DNA of 64,000 nt from Eleginops maclovinus (lineage: Eukaryota; Chordata; Actinopteri; Perciformes; Eleginopidae), in assembly GCF_036324505.1 (NCBI RefSeq), contig NC_086363.1:3699290-3763289 (forward strand), read 5' to 3'. The translations under genes were made by a program, and so were the position numbers. This document shows positions 11,553 through 21,789 of this stretch, one piece after another. Below the pieces are notes generated by a model that saw only the letters and a list, made by a program, of their open reading frames with translations, was not told the DNA's origin and did no database searches. How positions within the stretch are numbered: the stretch's first letter is position 1; each line of letters opens with the position of its first letter.

Positions 11553-13460
11553 TTTCAAGCACTTATTGCTGCTTGATAATGACTTTTTTCTGCTGAGCCA
11601 GTTTTTGGTGAGGTAGTAATTGCAATGTGTCACAAATGATCCAGATCACCTCTAACTTGCTGATATTGTTTTTGCAGATGAGGATCTAATAAAGTACGGA
11701 TGGCCTGAAGACATCTGGTGAGACTGAAGTGTATTTTTAAGTGCTTGAAATATGTCATTTAATATCTCATTGTAAAACATATTTAGGTGCAATTCACATC
11801 TATATCAAAGTTATTGATGTGTTGTTGCTTCCTTGTTTTCCACCTCCAGGTTTCATGTGGACAAACTGTCTTCAGCTCATGTGTATCTCAGACTGCCACA
11901 GGTAAACATTCCACACATTAAACGTGAAATACTGACATTTTAGTAAGTCATGGTGATTCATATTCAGTGTGGAAAGATTTTTTATTCAACAAGATTGTTG
12001 GACAGGTCAGGGGTTTCAGACATTGTTTAACGGTCCACCAAATACTTTGTCTATGGACACCGATGCCTTTAGCGCACGTATGCACTGCTGATCACTCCAT
12101 CTTTTTTTAGGGTCATACGGTAGACAATATTCCCCCCGAGGTGCTGATAGACTGTGCACAGCTGGTGAAAAACAACAGCATCCAAGGTAAGGATCTGCTT
12201 CCCAATGATTTCGTTAGTAGAATGATAGGATTCAACTATCAGTTAAGAGAAATTGGTTTCAGAAAAACAGCCTTGATTATGAGAGCTGATCCCTAAAGCT
12301 ACATGTTTACAACAACCTCAAAAATGATCTTTTAATATCATGCTATCTACTGTTTTTGGAAGGGACACCTGATTATGTTTCTTTATATATTTAGGATGTA
12401 AGATGAACAACATCAATGTGGTTTACACACCGTGGGCCAACCTGAAGAAAACCGGAGAAATGGACGTAGGACAAATCGGCTTTTTCAGACAGAAAGAGGT
12501 CAGTAATATATAACCTAAAAAAGACTGTTCACTCGCATGTCTCTGTGATTTAGACTTGCATAGTTGCCTGGAAGCAAATGCTTTTTAGATGAGGTTTAAA
12601 AATGTTGCTGAGTAAGTCAATGTTATTTATAAAGCCCAATTTCCCAAAGTTTCTTTTTCTACGTCAGTGTGTTTCTGCCACTAACAGGCCTTGTAAGGTG
12701 ATTCATGTTTGCCTCATTTTTACAGGTGAAGCTCGTGGCGGTGGAGAAGAAGGTCAATGAGATCGTTAACCGCCTGGAGAAAACTAAAGACGAACGATAC
12801 CCCGACCTGGCGGCAGAGAAAGAGTCGAGAGACCGAGAGGAGAGGAACGAGAAGAAAGCTCAGATCCAGGAACTGAAGAAGAAAGAGAAGGATGACCAGA
12901 GGAGGAGAAAAGAGATGGATGAACTCAAGTACGTCTACAGAAAAGACAATAACTTAGCAATATGAAATAGTTTTCTCACTATTATTCAAAAGCGTATACT
13001 TGTGGTTTTATAGTCTCTTTGTATTTTTCAATTCGTGATGTTTTGGATTCTCTCTCCAGGAGCTATACTTCATTGATGCAGTCTGAAAAGATGCAGACTA
13101 ATGAGGTGAGGATATTAATCTTTCTTATAAATTCACAGAAAGAGAAGATACAAGGAATCTGCTGCATTTGTTCAATGTCTCGAATATTCACGAATGGGTC
13201 AAATTGAACTACCATGTGTCTTCACGATATGTGATATCAAAGTGAAAAACTGAATAACAGAGTTCTTCTGAAAAGAAATAAGGCTGTTTCGTTCATGGAC
13301 AAGCTTTGTCTTAAAGAGTTATCAGACCATGCAAAAACAATCCCCCCAATTCAGTGAAAGAAAAGGATCTGAAAGTAGCTTGTGTTATTCTCACAGCACT
13401 AACTTGTGTTTACCTGCCTTTTGTTTGCAGGATGGCAATGACTCAGACGACTTCATGTGA
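11202..13460 (+). CDS. ccdc25: Coiled-coil domain containing 25, 9 exons
   Basis: Exons: 11202-11226, 11406-11453, 11678-11717, 11850-11901, 12111-12186, 12395-12498, 12726-12928, 13060-13105, 13431-13460; 624 nt, 207 aa (human 208), all in frame. The N-terminus [20 protein letters not shown] begins an NFACT-R (DUF814) fold, with [20 protein letters not shown] and [15 protein letters not shown]; this fold is shared with NEMF/FbpA. Residues from about 116 on form a highly charged coiled coil ([20 protein letters not shown], then K/E/R-rich), ending DGNDSDDFM. In mammals CCDC25 has been described as a membrane sensor of extracellular-trap DNA; whether that holds here is not shown by sequence. 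Intron 2 carries an (AC)n tract 44 nt after its donor. Confidence 0.96.
11497..11548. repeat. (AC)n microsatellite in ccdc25 intron 2
   Basis: About 26 AC units, in CA sense orientation for ccdc25, starting 44 nt after the donor. Confidence 0.95.
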
Positions 13461-14110
13461 GAGTATTAAACGCCAGCAGCAAGCAGACCGAATCCTCCTC
13501 CACTTCTTCAGGCCTCTCCTGCTGCTTTTGCTTGCTGTTACTCTGCACTGACATTGAAATACAACAACAAAGACACATGGATACCTTTTTGCTTGTGGAG
13601 CAGAACGCAGCCAATGAGAGGACAGTGCCGGGGATTTGTTCCACATGCTGATTGGTTCAGACACTGCTTTCAAAACCAAACCAAGCATCGGGTCTCTTCA
13701 TCGAAAGATGACACTGAAGAGGAAACACAGGACAACAAGAATGCTGAGGAAACACTCAAATTGCAAAACCGATGTTGATGTATGATTAAACGTTCATATG
13801 TTTTAATGACCCTGCAAACCCTTCAGTTCTCTATGTGTTCTTTTATCTTCTTGTATTAATTTGTTCAAAACAATTCAATGTATTATTCTCACAGTTATAG
13901 CTCTTCGTTGACGGTCGCATCCACTATCATATAACTGCATAAGCATGTGTCCTAAAAGTGTTTTGTTTATTTAAACAATGTATGCACACATGTATGTCTA
14001 CATCTAGTGATTATTCTTTCCTATATATCGCCTGTCACATTTCCCATGTCCTTGCTCTTCAAAGTTATTATCCTGTCAAACTAAATGTCAAAAATCCAAA
14101 TAAATTACAG
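13461..14110 (+). other. ccdc25: ccdc25 3' UTR
   Basis: Sequence after the ccdc25 stop with candidate poly(A) signals ATTAAA at 13785-13790 and AATAAA at 14099-14104. No other feature seen. Confidence 0.5.
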
Positions 14111-14761
14111 TTTACTATTATCACAGACTGTAGAAATTCATCACTTGAAAGGTGAGCAAGCAAGTGTGGCATTTTACTATTAATATATATTATTAATAAA
14201 GTACTTTCTCAACCTTTGGAGCTCTGACACAGTAGATAGAAAAAAGCATTCTTATTAAACAGCTTTTAAACATATCTGTCCAAGTCAATGAATTCAGTTA
14301 AAAAGCAACTAGGCATAACTTCAGTAAAGACATACAGATGTATCTGCTGTCTGCAGTCATATGAAGATAGTCTGTTTTTGCACTTATTTACTCTTCCAAG
14401 TATTCAACAAATACACCATATCGTTAACAACATCTTACAGGTTTATATAATAAACTTGTTACACACACAAACAGCAGATTCAATAAAATACTGTTACCCT
14501 GCAGGGTCTAAAATTACTGCAGCTATTTCCTCTCTCCAGTAAGGGGCACTATCAACACATCTAAGCCACAGATTGGACAGTCTGCAGGTCTGAAATGCTG
14601 ATGGTATTCCTAACCTTTTAGGTGGCTGATTCTCTGCTATCATCTTAACTAATATACATTTTCCCCACTCATTGACATTGACTCAACAACTCAATCAAAA
14701 ACTATACGTTGATCCAGTGGATTATTTATAAAATGCCACGTCATCCGCTGTAGTGCATCAC
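14111..14761. other. Intergenic, no feature seen
   Basis: AT-rich sequence between ccdc25 and the first tRNA-Ala. I see no convincing ORF or repeat. Confidence 0.5.
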
Positions 14762-14834
14762 GGGGGATTAGCTCAAATGGTAGAGCGCTCGCTTAGCATG
14801 CGAGAGGTAGCGGGATCGATGCCCGCATCCTCCA
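14762..14834 (+). tRNA. tRNA-Ala (AGC), copy 1
   Basis: 73-nt gene with acceptor stem GGGGGAT/ATCCTCC, D-arm TAGCTCAAATGGTAGAGC, anticodon loop CTTAGCATG (AGC) and T-arm GGGATCGATGCCC, discriminator A. The internal A and B boxes are intact. A Pol III terminator TTTT lies at 14843-14846. The gene body is identical to the three other copies here. Confidence 0.96.
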
Positions 14835-15188
14835 AAACCACCTTTTCTATACTGAGTTACAAATATGTTTTTCGAATCCTGGTCTTGACAAACCACATTT
14901 TATACTAAAGGTTGCCGGAAACTGTGTCATTATAAAGATACTTAAAACCAAACTATAACAGCAGATTCACCTGTCATGTTACTCTGGAGTCAAGATGATT
15001 TCTCTGCAGACAGTGAGTCTTATTTCTAACGTTTTGAAATGCAATAAAGTTTAATAAACAAACAAGCGATATACCATTAAACTTACATTTTAAGAGTACA
15101 TGTGTTATCCGAACTCTTAACATAAACTACTGTATGTATGCTCCAAATCTCCGTTTTTTCTTTTACGTCACTGGACTCAAGGCATCAC

Positions 15189-15261
15189 GGGGGATTAGCT
15201 CAAATGGTAGAGCGCTCGCTTAGCATGCGAGAGGTAGCGGGATCGATGCCCGCATCCTCCA
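15189..15261 (+). tRNA. tRNA-Ala (AGC), copy 2, abutted by a LINE tail
   Basis: Identical to copy 1 over all 73 nt. The downstream 7-nt repeats of a LINE begin at 15268. Unlike the other copies there is no TTTT within 20 nt; the first run of four T is about 15290-15293, inside the LINE 3' end. Confidence 0.95.
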
Positions 15262-15422
15262 AACAACTTTCAAGTTTCAAGTTTCAAGGTTTTATTTGTC
15301 ATATGCACAGCAGATACAGCGTATATGTTGGCAATGAAAATCTTATGTCGCGTGCTCCTCCAACAACTCAACATGCATGGTGCAAAAGATAAATAAAGTA
15401 GTGCAAAAAGAGAGAAGAATAT

Positions 15423-18400
15423 TTACAATATTAACAATAAAGATTTGAGGATGTGAAATATATACATATGTGGAATACATTGAGAGTATTTAAATACTTT
15501 ACACTGTTGAATGAGGAGGTATGGACAGATGCATATATTATGTATAGCAGATGTATATGGCAGATATGTATAATATATAGATATGTGTACTATAAACAGA
15601 TATGTATGGCAGATGTGTATAATATATATGTATGTGTGTACTATAAACAGATGTGAGTAGACATTCACACAGTTCAGGAGTTCAGTAGTCTTATAGCCTG
15701 TGGTATAAAACTGTCTCTGAGTCTGGTGGTCTTGGTCCGGATGCTGCGGGTACCGTCTGCCAGACGGCAGCAGACAGAACAGATTGTTGCTGGGGTGATG
15801 GGGGTCCTTTAATATCCTACCGGCCTTCTTCCTACACCGCTGGGTGTAGAGGTCCTCCATGGATGGCAGCTCCGTCCTGGTGATGTGCTGAGCAGTTTTC
15901 ACCACCCTCTGTAGAGTCTTACGGTTGAGGGCGGTGCAACTGCCATACCAGGCGGTGATGCAGCCAGTCAGGATACTCTCGATGGTGCACCTGTAGAAGT
16001 TGCAGAGTATCCTGGAGTCCATGTTGAACTTCCGCAGCCTGCGGAGGAAGAAGAGCCGCTGTCGAGCCGTCTTGGATATGACCCTGGTGTGATGTGTCCA
16101 TGTCAGGTCCTCACTGATGTTTACCCCGAGGAACCTGAAGCTGCTGACTCTCTCCACAGGAGTCCCGTCGATGGTGATGGGTGTGTGTGCCTCTCTCTGC
16201 CTCTTCCTGTAGTCCACAATCAGCTCCTTTGTTTTGCTGACGTTGAGATGGAGGTTGTTGTCCTGGCACCAAGATGTCAGGGCTCTGACCTCCTCTCTGT
16301 ACGCCGTCTCGTCGCCGTCTGTGATCAGGCCGATGACGGTCGTGTCGTCAGCAAACTTGATGATGGTGTTGGAGCTGTGTGTGGCCACGCAGTCGTGCGT
16401 GAACAGGGAGTAGAGGAGAGGGCTGAGCACACAACCCTGAGGGGCTCCGGTGTTGAGGGTCAAGGTGGAGGATGTGATGTTCCCCATCCGCACTGCCTGG
16501 GATCTGCCCGTCAGGAAGCTCATGATCCAGTCACAGAGGGCGCTGTTGAGCCCAAGGTCCCTGAGCTTAATGATGAGCTTGGAGGGCACAATGGTGTTGA
16601 ATGCTGAACTGTAGTCAATGAACAGCATTCTCACATAAGTGTTCCTCTGGTCCAGGTGGGAGAGGGCAGTGTGGAGGGTGAGGGAGATGGCATCATCCGT
16701 GGACCTGTTTGCTCTGTAGGCAAACTGCAGGGGGTCCAGTGAGTCAGGGAGGGAGGAGGTGATAAAAGTTTTGACTAACCGCTCAAAGCACTTCATGATG
16801 ATGGAGGTGAGTGCAACTGGGCGGTAGTCATTGAGGCAGATGGGTTTTGTCTTTTTGGGGACAGGGACAATGATGGACTCTTTAAAACATGTGGGGACTA
16901 CAGACTGGAGCAGTGACCTATTGAAAATGTCTGTGAACACATCTGCCAGCTGAACTGCACACACCTTGAGAGCACGGCCAGGGATGCCATCAGGTCCTGG
17001 AGCCCTGTGTGTGTTGATCCTTTTCAGAGATCTACACACATCTGCACTGGTTAAAACCAGTGAGCAGGGATCCTGGGCCTTTTGTGCCTCCACAGCCGGG
17101 GGCTTCTCAAAGCGTGCATAAAATGTGTTCAGTTCATCTGGGAGAGATGCAGACACTTCCTCAGCACCACTCGTTGTCCTTTTGTAGTCTGTTATTGTTT
17201 TTAGTCCAGACCACATATTTCTGGCGTTGGAGCCCTTGTAGTTCGACTCCACCTTGTCCCTGTATTGTCTTTTCGCACTGCTAATAGCTCTCCGGAGTGC
17301 ATACCTGGAATTCCTGTACTCATCCAAATCACCGCCGCTGTGCGCGATGGCCCGTGCTTTAAGTTTAGCTCGGACCTCGCCGTTTATCCAGGGCTTCTCA
17401 TTTGGGAATGTCCGTACAGTAATCCGCGGCACGACGTCATCGATGCACTTGCCGATGTAGCAAATCACCGCGTCAGTGTGTGTGTTTATATCGTCCTCCT
17501 CAAACACACACCACTCCGTGATGCCAAAGCAGTGGCGGAGAGCAGAGTCAGACTGCTCGGACCAACGCTGCACTGTCCTTGTCACAGGTCGGTCCCTCTT
17601 CAGTCTCTGCCGGTAAACGGGGAGCAGAAGAAGAGATATGTGGTCTGACTTGCCGAAGGGGGGGCGGGGGAGGGCTTTATATCCATGCCGGAAAGGAGTG
17701 TAAACATGGTCCAGTGTATTTCCACCGCGCGTGGGGCAGCTGACGTGCTGATAGTATTTCGGCAGGACTTTCTTCATGTTGGCTCTGTTAAAATCCCCGG
17801 CCACAATAAATGCGGCCTCTGGCCGAGAAGTCTCTGTCCTGTCGATAATCCCATACAGCTCCTCCAGCGCTGTGTTGTTGTCAGCGTGCGGCGGAACATA
17901 CACTGCTGTTAGAACAACAGATGTGAACTCCCTCGGCAGATAAAAAGGCCGGCATCCGATCATGATGTGCTCTAGGCTGGGAGAACAGTCCGAAGAAATG
18001 ATCTCCACATCTGAGCACCAGTTGTTGTTAATCATGAAGCAGACACCTCCTCCCTTGCTCTTCCCTGAGTTTATTGTCCGGTCCTGGCGATGAATGGAGA
18101 ATCCGTGTGGAGCAATGGCGGCGTCCGGTATCGTGGGGTCGAGCCAAGTCTCCGTGAAAACCAAAACATTACAGGTCTTAATGTCCCGTTGAAATGCCAC
18201 CCTGCTACGGAGTTCGTCCAGTTTATTATCCAGGGATTGGACATTTGCCAGAAGTAAACTCGGTAGAGGAGGCCTGTTTTCACGTTTCCTCAGCCTGACC
18301 AGGACCCCGGCCCGGGAACCTCGTGGTCTCTTCCTCCTGCGCTCCACAGGTAGAGCTCCAGCAGGTAAACACGGAGACTCTCCATTGTTTGCAGGTCGTC

Positions 18401-18518
18401 GTGGATTATTGCTGTCCACCAGCGACCTGATCTGTAAAAGTTGTTCTCTATCATATTGGATGATAGGGCTCGCTTGGGCGGTTTGCATGTTGCAAAAAAA
18501 GTTAAAAACAACCAACAA
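15423..18518 (-). CDS. LINE ORF: endonuclease plus reverse transcriptase, 1,031 aa, C-terminal frameshift
   Basis: One open frame of 1,031 codons with no internal stop. The N-terminal part is an APE-type endonuclease: NVQSLDNKLDELR, FTETWLD, GGGVCFMINN, VAGDFNRAN and SDHISLLL are its landmarks. The reverse transcriptase has CLNDYRPVALTSIIMKCFERL, LFIDYSSAFNTI, GAPQGCVLSPLLYSLFTHD and the catalytic FADDT. Near the end, after LLPSGRRYP (about 15750), the frame departs from the usual family ending. The other frame reads on toward an early stop, so one extra base in the run at 15748-15750 probably extends the protein by about 110 residues of translated 3' UTR. The core domains look intact. Whether the element is active cannot be told. 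Confidence 0.88.
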   Translation of the reverse strand: MLVVFNFFCNMQTAQASPIIQYDREQLLQIRSLVDSNNPRRPANNGESPCLPAGALPVERRRKRPRGSRAGVLVRLRKRENRPPLPSLLLANVQSLDNKLDELRSRVAFQRDIKTCNVLVFTETWLDPTIPDAAIAPHGFSIHRQDRTINSGKSKGGGVCFMINNNWCSDVEIISSDCSPSLEHIMIGCRPFYLPREFTSVVLTAVYVPPHADNNTALEELYGIIDRTETSRPEAAFIVAGDFNRANMKKVLPKYYQHVSCPTRGGNTLDHVYTPFRHGYKALPRPPFGKSDHISLLLLPVYRQRLKRDRPVTRTVQRWSEQSDSALRHCFGITEWCVFEEDDINTHTDAVICYIGKCIDDVVPRITVRTFPNEKPWINGEVRAKLKARAIAHSGGDLDEYRNSRYALRRAISSAKRQYRDKVESNYKGSNARNMWSGLKTITDYKRTTSGAEEVSASLPDELNTFYARFEKPPAVEAQKAQDPCSLVLTSADVCRSLKRINTHRAPGPDGIPGRALKVCAVQLADVFTDIFNRSLLQSVVPTCFKESIIVPVPKKTKPICLNDYRPVALTSIIMKCFERLVKTFITSSLPDSLDPLQFAYRANRSTDDAISLTLHTALSHLDQRNTYVRMLFIDYSSAFNTIVPSKLIIKLRDLGLNSALCDWIMSFLTGRSQAVRMGNITSSTLTLNTGAPQGCVLSPLLYSLFTHDCVATHSSNTIIKFADDTTVIGLITDGDETAYREEVRALTSWCQDNNLHLNVSKTKELIVDYRKRQREAHTPITIDGTPVERVSSFRFLGVNISEDLTWTHHTRVISKTARQRLFFLRRLRKFNMDSRILCNFYRCTIESILTGCITAWYGSCTALNRKTLQRVVKTAQHITRTELPSMEDLYTQRCRKKAGRILKDPHHPSNNLFCLLPSGRRYPQHPDQDHQTQRQFYTTGYKTTELLNCVNVYSHLFIVHTYIYIIHICHTYLFIVHISIYYTYLPYTSAIHNICICPYLLIQQCKVFKYSQCIPHMYIFHILKSLLLIL
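15559..15656. repeat. 49-bp tandem duplication in LINE 3' UTR
   Basis: Two copies (15559-15607 and 15608-15656), each starting GGCAGAT and ending in ACTATAAACAGAT, with a few differences. Confidence 0.85.
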
Positions 18519-18600
18519 AGTAAAACAATAAAAACACTAAGATGTGGAGTTGTTGAGGAGCTCGAGACACGGCAGCCATCCTCGGCGCCATCTTGCTCAA

Positions 18601-19860
18601 GCTTGCTTTAGCTTCGGTCATGAGTGTGTATAAATAAGTGGACAAATAATTACAGAAATACATGACTATAAATACACATGGAATCAAATAAAGAAGTAAG
18701 TGATTAAAATGAATTGAAATGGATAAAGAATGGAACGCGCTACTTTGTCTGTAAAGCGTCTCTCACTCCCTGCGTTTGCCACTCTGTGGTCGATAGCATT
18801 GTCCCACCCACTACACCATCTGATTTGTTAGTGAGCACGGATCCAGCCAATCAGGATGGAGGACTGAATGCTCAGAACAGTTTGGCTTCTCAGCGAGGCA
18901 GTAGCAGAATGGGCTTCAACGGTACGGAGCTATTTTTTCAAAGGTAAGGTAACGTACATTCATTGCTGAAGTTGCAATGAATCACAATCCACTACACTGA
19001 AGTTGCAATAACACCACTTTGTAAGCTATTCTCTTTCATTCCGGACCCATAAGCAAAGCGCCCATTTCCTCCATTTAGCTAATTCCCGATTGATGCACGT
19101 TAGTTTACTAGTTCGCCAATAGAGCCTTAATAGATGTCAGTCTAACTACTGAAACATAATCCAAACTAGCTAGCCATTTACAAAACGTAACGTTACGTTT
19201 AAATGTCTCACAATTTGGTAGTTCATATAGCTGTAGTCTATAGACCTTATATTTGTATTGAACTAATTTGGAATAATTTCGTTTTCTTATGAGTTACATC
19301 AGTGTCCGCAACGGAGGGAGCGTGGTTCGCCTGATGTCACTCGTCATTTTAAATCTACCTATCCAGTAAAAGTTTTCTGTCCCAGCTAAAATTCTGTGAA
19401 ACACCAGCGATATCATTTGTTACATTTTACTCACTTTCCCTAAGCATTTTTAATAAATAGGCCTACACCAATCTAAACCTCAGTTTTCATCAGTGCCTGA
19501 CAGTCACAGACGATAGACGATAGGTTTAGCCCACTCGAGCTAACTTATAACATGTTTCAGGCAGTGTTATGGAGAGGGTTAGCTAGCTGTTTATCTTACC
19601 TGGTCGCAATTGACTGACGATAAATCAGATTTGTTTAAACTTTTATTGGTCAACGGGTGGATACAGCAAGATAAACGTGACATTTTTCGGTCAAAAACTT
19701 GACTGTCATACGGGCTTGGGCCCATTATTGTTACGAGTTATGACCGTCCGTTTGTCTGCAATCTGCATCGCTGCGAGTGAATGGATGACTGGTGGCGCAA
19801 GTCACCTCAGTAGGCCTGTCATATGACGTGCTTTGCTAACTGCACAAATAAGAAGTTAAA
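18601..19860. other. Region between LINE and hAT remnant, no gene seen
   Basis: No convincing ORF. A short stretch at about 18628-18700 (repeats of ATAAATAAGTGGACAAATAA type) resembles sequence near 20700-20790 read on the other strand, which may mark the resumed flank of the tRNA duplication. The rest may be the 5' part of the hAT element whose 3' end is at 20506, but I cannot show it. Confidence 0.4.
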
Positions 19861-19879
19861 ACAAACACCTCAATCACCT

Positions 19880-20506
19880 GAGATGTTGATATGATATGCC
19901 AACATGAGACCCGTTTCAAGCTTCTTGCTCCAAAGGCAAGGAAGTTCCTGTGTGCCCCACCCTCTTCTGTGCCAAGTGAGCGTGTGTTCAGTGAGGTCTC
20001 TGCTATATATGAAAAAACCAGAAGCCGCCTCACTGGAGAAAATGCAGAAAAGCTCTGCTTCCTCCACCATAACCTACTCTTGCTAAATTGGGAATACTAG
20101 ATTTGAGTAAACCAAAGTGGTTTTTTTGGCCATTTTTTGGTTCATTAATCTACAGGGAGTGATTTTATTTATTCAATTAATTCATTAGTTTGTCATTTTC
20201 AGTTCATTAAACATCAGGGAGTGATATGATTTACTTTTTCTATTTTTCTATGATTTTACATTATATGCATATTTTTTTTTAAATGCTGCAGGCAGCTCCC
20301 TACACTTTGTGTTACAAAATAAGAACTATTAAATACTTTTGAATTACATTTCTGCTGCATATCGCCTTTTTTTTGACAACTGACATACTGGTTTTAAAAA
20401 AAAAAAAAATTTTAATATCGGTTTTACATATCGGTTATCGGACTCCTTTTTTGGTAATAATTGATATCGGTATCGGCCCTGAAAAAAGCATATCGGTCGA
20501 TCCCTA
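19880..20506 (+). mobile_element. hAT transposon remnant, 3' part
   Basis: 19891-20100 encodes 69 residues matching the C-terminal dimerisation region of hAT transposases: RKFLCAPPSSVPSERVFSEV then TRSRLTGENAEKLCFLHHN, ending in a natural stop. Downstream, 20413-20506 is rich in ATCGG and ends GCATATCGGTCGATCCCTA, the reverse complement of a typical hAT terminus TAGGGATCGACCGAT. The matching left terminus was not found, so the element is truncated or its 5' half has been displaced. Confidence 0.75.
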
Positions 20507-20650
20507 ATCAGAAATACTTCATTTATCCCAAACTGGGATTTTGTTGTTGTCGTTGCAGCAGCCAAATACAAAAAGAAGTAAAACAAATAACAAATACTTA
20601 GAACCAAAAACTAAAAATAGAAATGAGAAATATTGAATAAAAATGAGAAA
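20507..20650. repeat. Possible retroelement tail fragment
   Basis: Opens ATCAGAAATACTTCATTTATCCC and passes into A-rich sequence. It resembles the 3' tail of common fish LINE/SINE elements as I remember them. The evidence is similarity by eye only. Confidence 0.3.
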
Positions 20651-20823
20651 TATATATATGTATATGTGATGTTCCTTCCTCCAACTTATCTTTCCACCCT
20701 TCATTTATTTATGCCTGTATTTATTTCCTCATTTATTTATTCGTGTACTTATTTATTGTTGTACTCATCCAACTTCTGTATCATCTCCCTTCATATCCTT
20801 CCTCCATATCTAAAAAGGATATC

Positions 20824-20896
20824 TGGAGGATGCGGGCATCGATCCCGCTACCTCTCGCATGCTAAGCGAGCGCTCTACCATTTGAGCTAATCCCCC
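20824..20896 (-). tRNA. tRNA-Ala (AGC), copy 3
   Basis: Identical 73-nt gene on the minus strand, with TTTTT terminator at 20816-20812. Its upstream flank (20897-21030) is the reverse-complement homologue of the flank upstream of copy 2. Confidence 0.96.
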
Positions 20897-21140
20897 GTTA
20901 TGCCTTTTCTCCAGTGACGTAAGAATAAAAACGAAGATGTGGAGCCTACATACAGTAGTTTACATTGAGATGAGGATAACGCATACTCTTAAAATACAAA
21001 TTCAATGGTATATTGCTTGTATGTTTATGAAACTGTATTATATTGTTACCCAGCACAAAAAATATAAATAGGATGCACATGTTTTTATTCAAGTCCACGA
21101 CTCGAAAAGCGTACTTCTAACTCAGTAAAGAAAAGGTGAT

Positions 21141-21213
21141 TGGAGGATGCGGGCATCGATCCCGCTACCTCTCGCATGCTAAGCGAGCGCTCTACCATTT
21201 GAGCTAATCCCCC
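21141..21213 (-). tRNA. tRNA-Ala (AGC), copy 4
   Basis: Identical 73-nt gene on the minus strand, with TTTT terminator at 21135-21132. Its downstream flank (21080-21140) is homologous to the downstream flank of copy 1. Confidence 0.96.
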
Positions 21214-21701
21214 ATGCTGCACTGCTCCTATGCTTTACTGAATCATATACTCCACGTTTACCATGGATTTGATGAGTAAAAAGAAGACTTTATTCTTTAT
21301 CTTTGTGAAGTATAAATAAATATACAATACTTCTTTAGAAGCAGAATCATTCAATAGATGCGCAAGGCAAATATATGATTTAGTTGAAAGGAAATAGTGC
21401 TGAGGTTGAAGAGTGGTCCAGTGTTAGAAGAAAAGCTGTTACCTGTATGATTTGTCAGAATAGTAACTTTAGTTATGAGTGTTTAAAGCTCACTTTAAAT
21501 ATAGAGGTTAACGTAAATGTCAGCAGCATTGAAAAAAACACGTTGAATTTCTAACGGTTGTAGTTAACACGGAAATCAAACTAATTTTACACACGTGGTA
21601 AACTTTGCTAACATGCGATACGTTCATTTACTAGCACTACCGTATTCTGCTAGTTTAACCAAATCGATCAACTCCAAGTTCATGAAAATTAAAAAGTTAC
21701 C
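21214..21701. other. Spacer between tRNA-Ala copy 4 and tRNA-Tyr
   Basis: No ORF or recognised repeat. Confidence 0.5.
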
Positions 21702-21789
21702 TCCTTCGAGCCGGATTTGAACCAGCGACCTAAGGATGTCTTGTGATTGACTCTACAGTCCTCCGCTCTACCAACTGAGCTATCGAAGG
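21702..21789 (-). tRNA. tRNA-Tyr (GTA) with a 15-nt intron
   Basis: Reads on the minus strand from CCTTCGATAGCTCAGTTGG to GGTTCAAATCCGGCTCGAAGG plus discriminator A. The anticodon is GTA. A 15-nt intron (21752-21738, AGTCAATCACAAGAC) sits one base 3' of the anticodon, the usual place for nuclear tRNA-Tyr introns. Without it the tRNA is 73 nt. A TTTTT terminator is at 21695-21691. Confidence 0.95.

Larger units (their letters stand above)
15268..18600 (-). mobile_element. Non-LTR retrotransposon (L2/Rex1-like, Jockey superfamily), nearly full length
   Basis: On the minus strand the element runs from a 5' region near 18600 (with CAAGATGGCGCC, a YY1-type motif, at 18595-18584), through one long ORF, to a 3' end made of three 7-bp repeats (TTTCAAG on +, 15268-15288). 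Short tandem repeats at the 3' end instead of poly(A) are typical of CR1/L2/Rex1 type LINEs. A 49-bp tandem duplication (15559-15607 and 15608-15656) lies in its 3' UTR. The 5' boundary and target duplication could not be fixed. The clade assignment within CR1/L2/Rex1 is uncertain. Confidence 0.88.
14762..21213. repeat. Inverted duplication of a two-gene tRNA-Ala unit
   Basis: Arm A (14762-15261, +) and arm B (21213-20824, -) each hold two tRNA-Ala genes in the same order relative to the arm. Flanks agree: copy 1 downstream and copy 4 downstream share CCTTTTCT.TACTGAGTTA and following bases. The sequence before copy 2 and before copy 3 shares TATACCATT, TTTTAAGAGTA, AAACTACTGTATGTA and ACGTCACTGGA. 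Arm A is about 110 bp longer. The LINE and the hAT remnant occupy the spacer. Confidence 0.85.

Noticed and set aside
16089..16607. 172-codon plus-strand frame
   Set aside because: Antisense shadow of the LINE reverse transcriptase.
18714..18947. 77-codon plus-strand frame after the LINE
   Set aside because: No recognisable domain, low-quality composition and transposon-rich setting.
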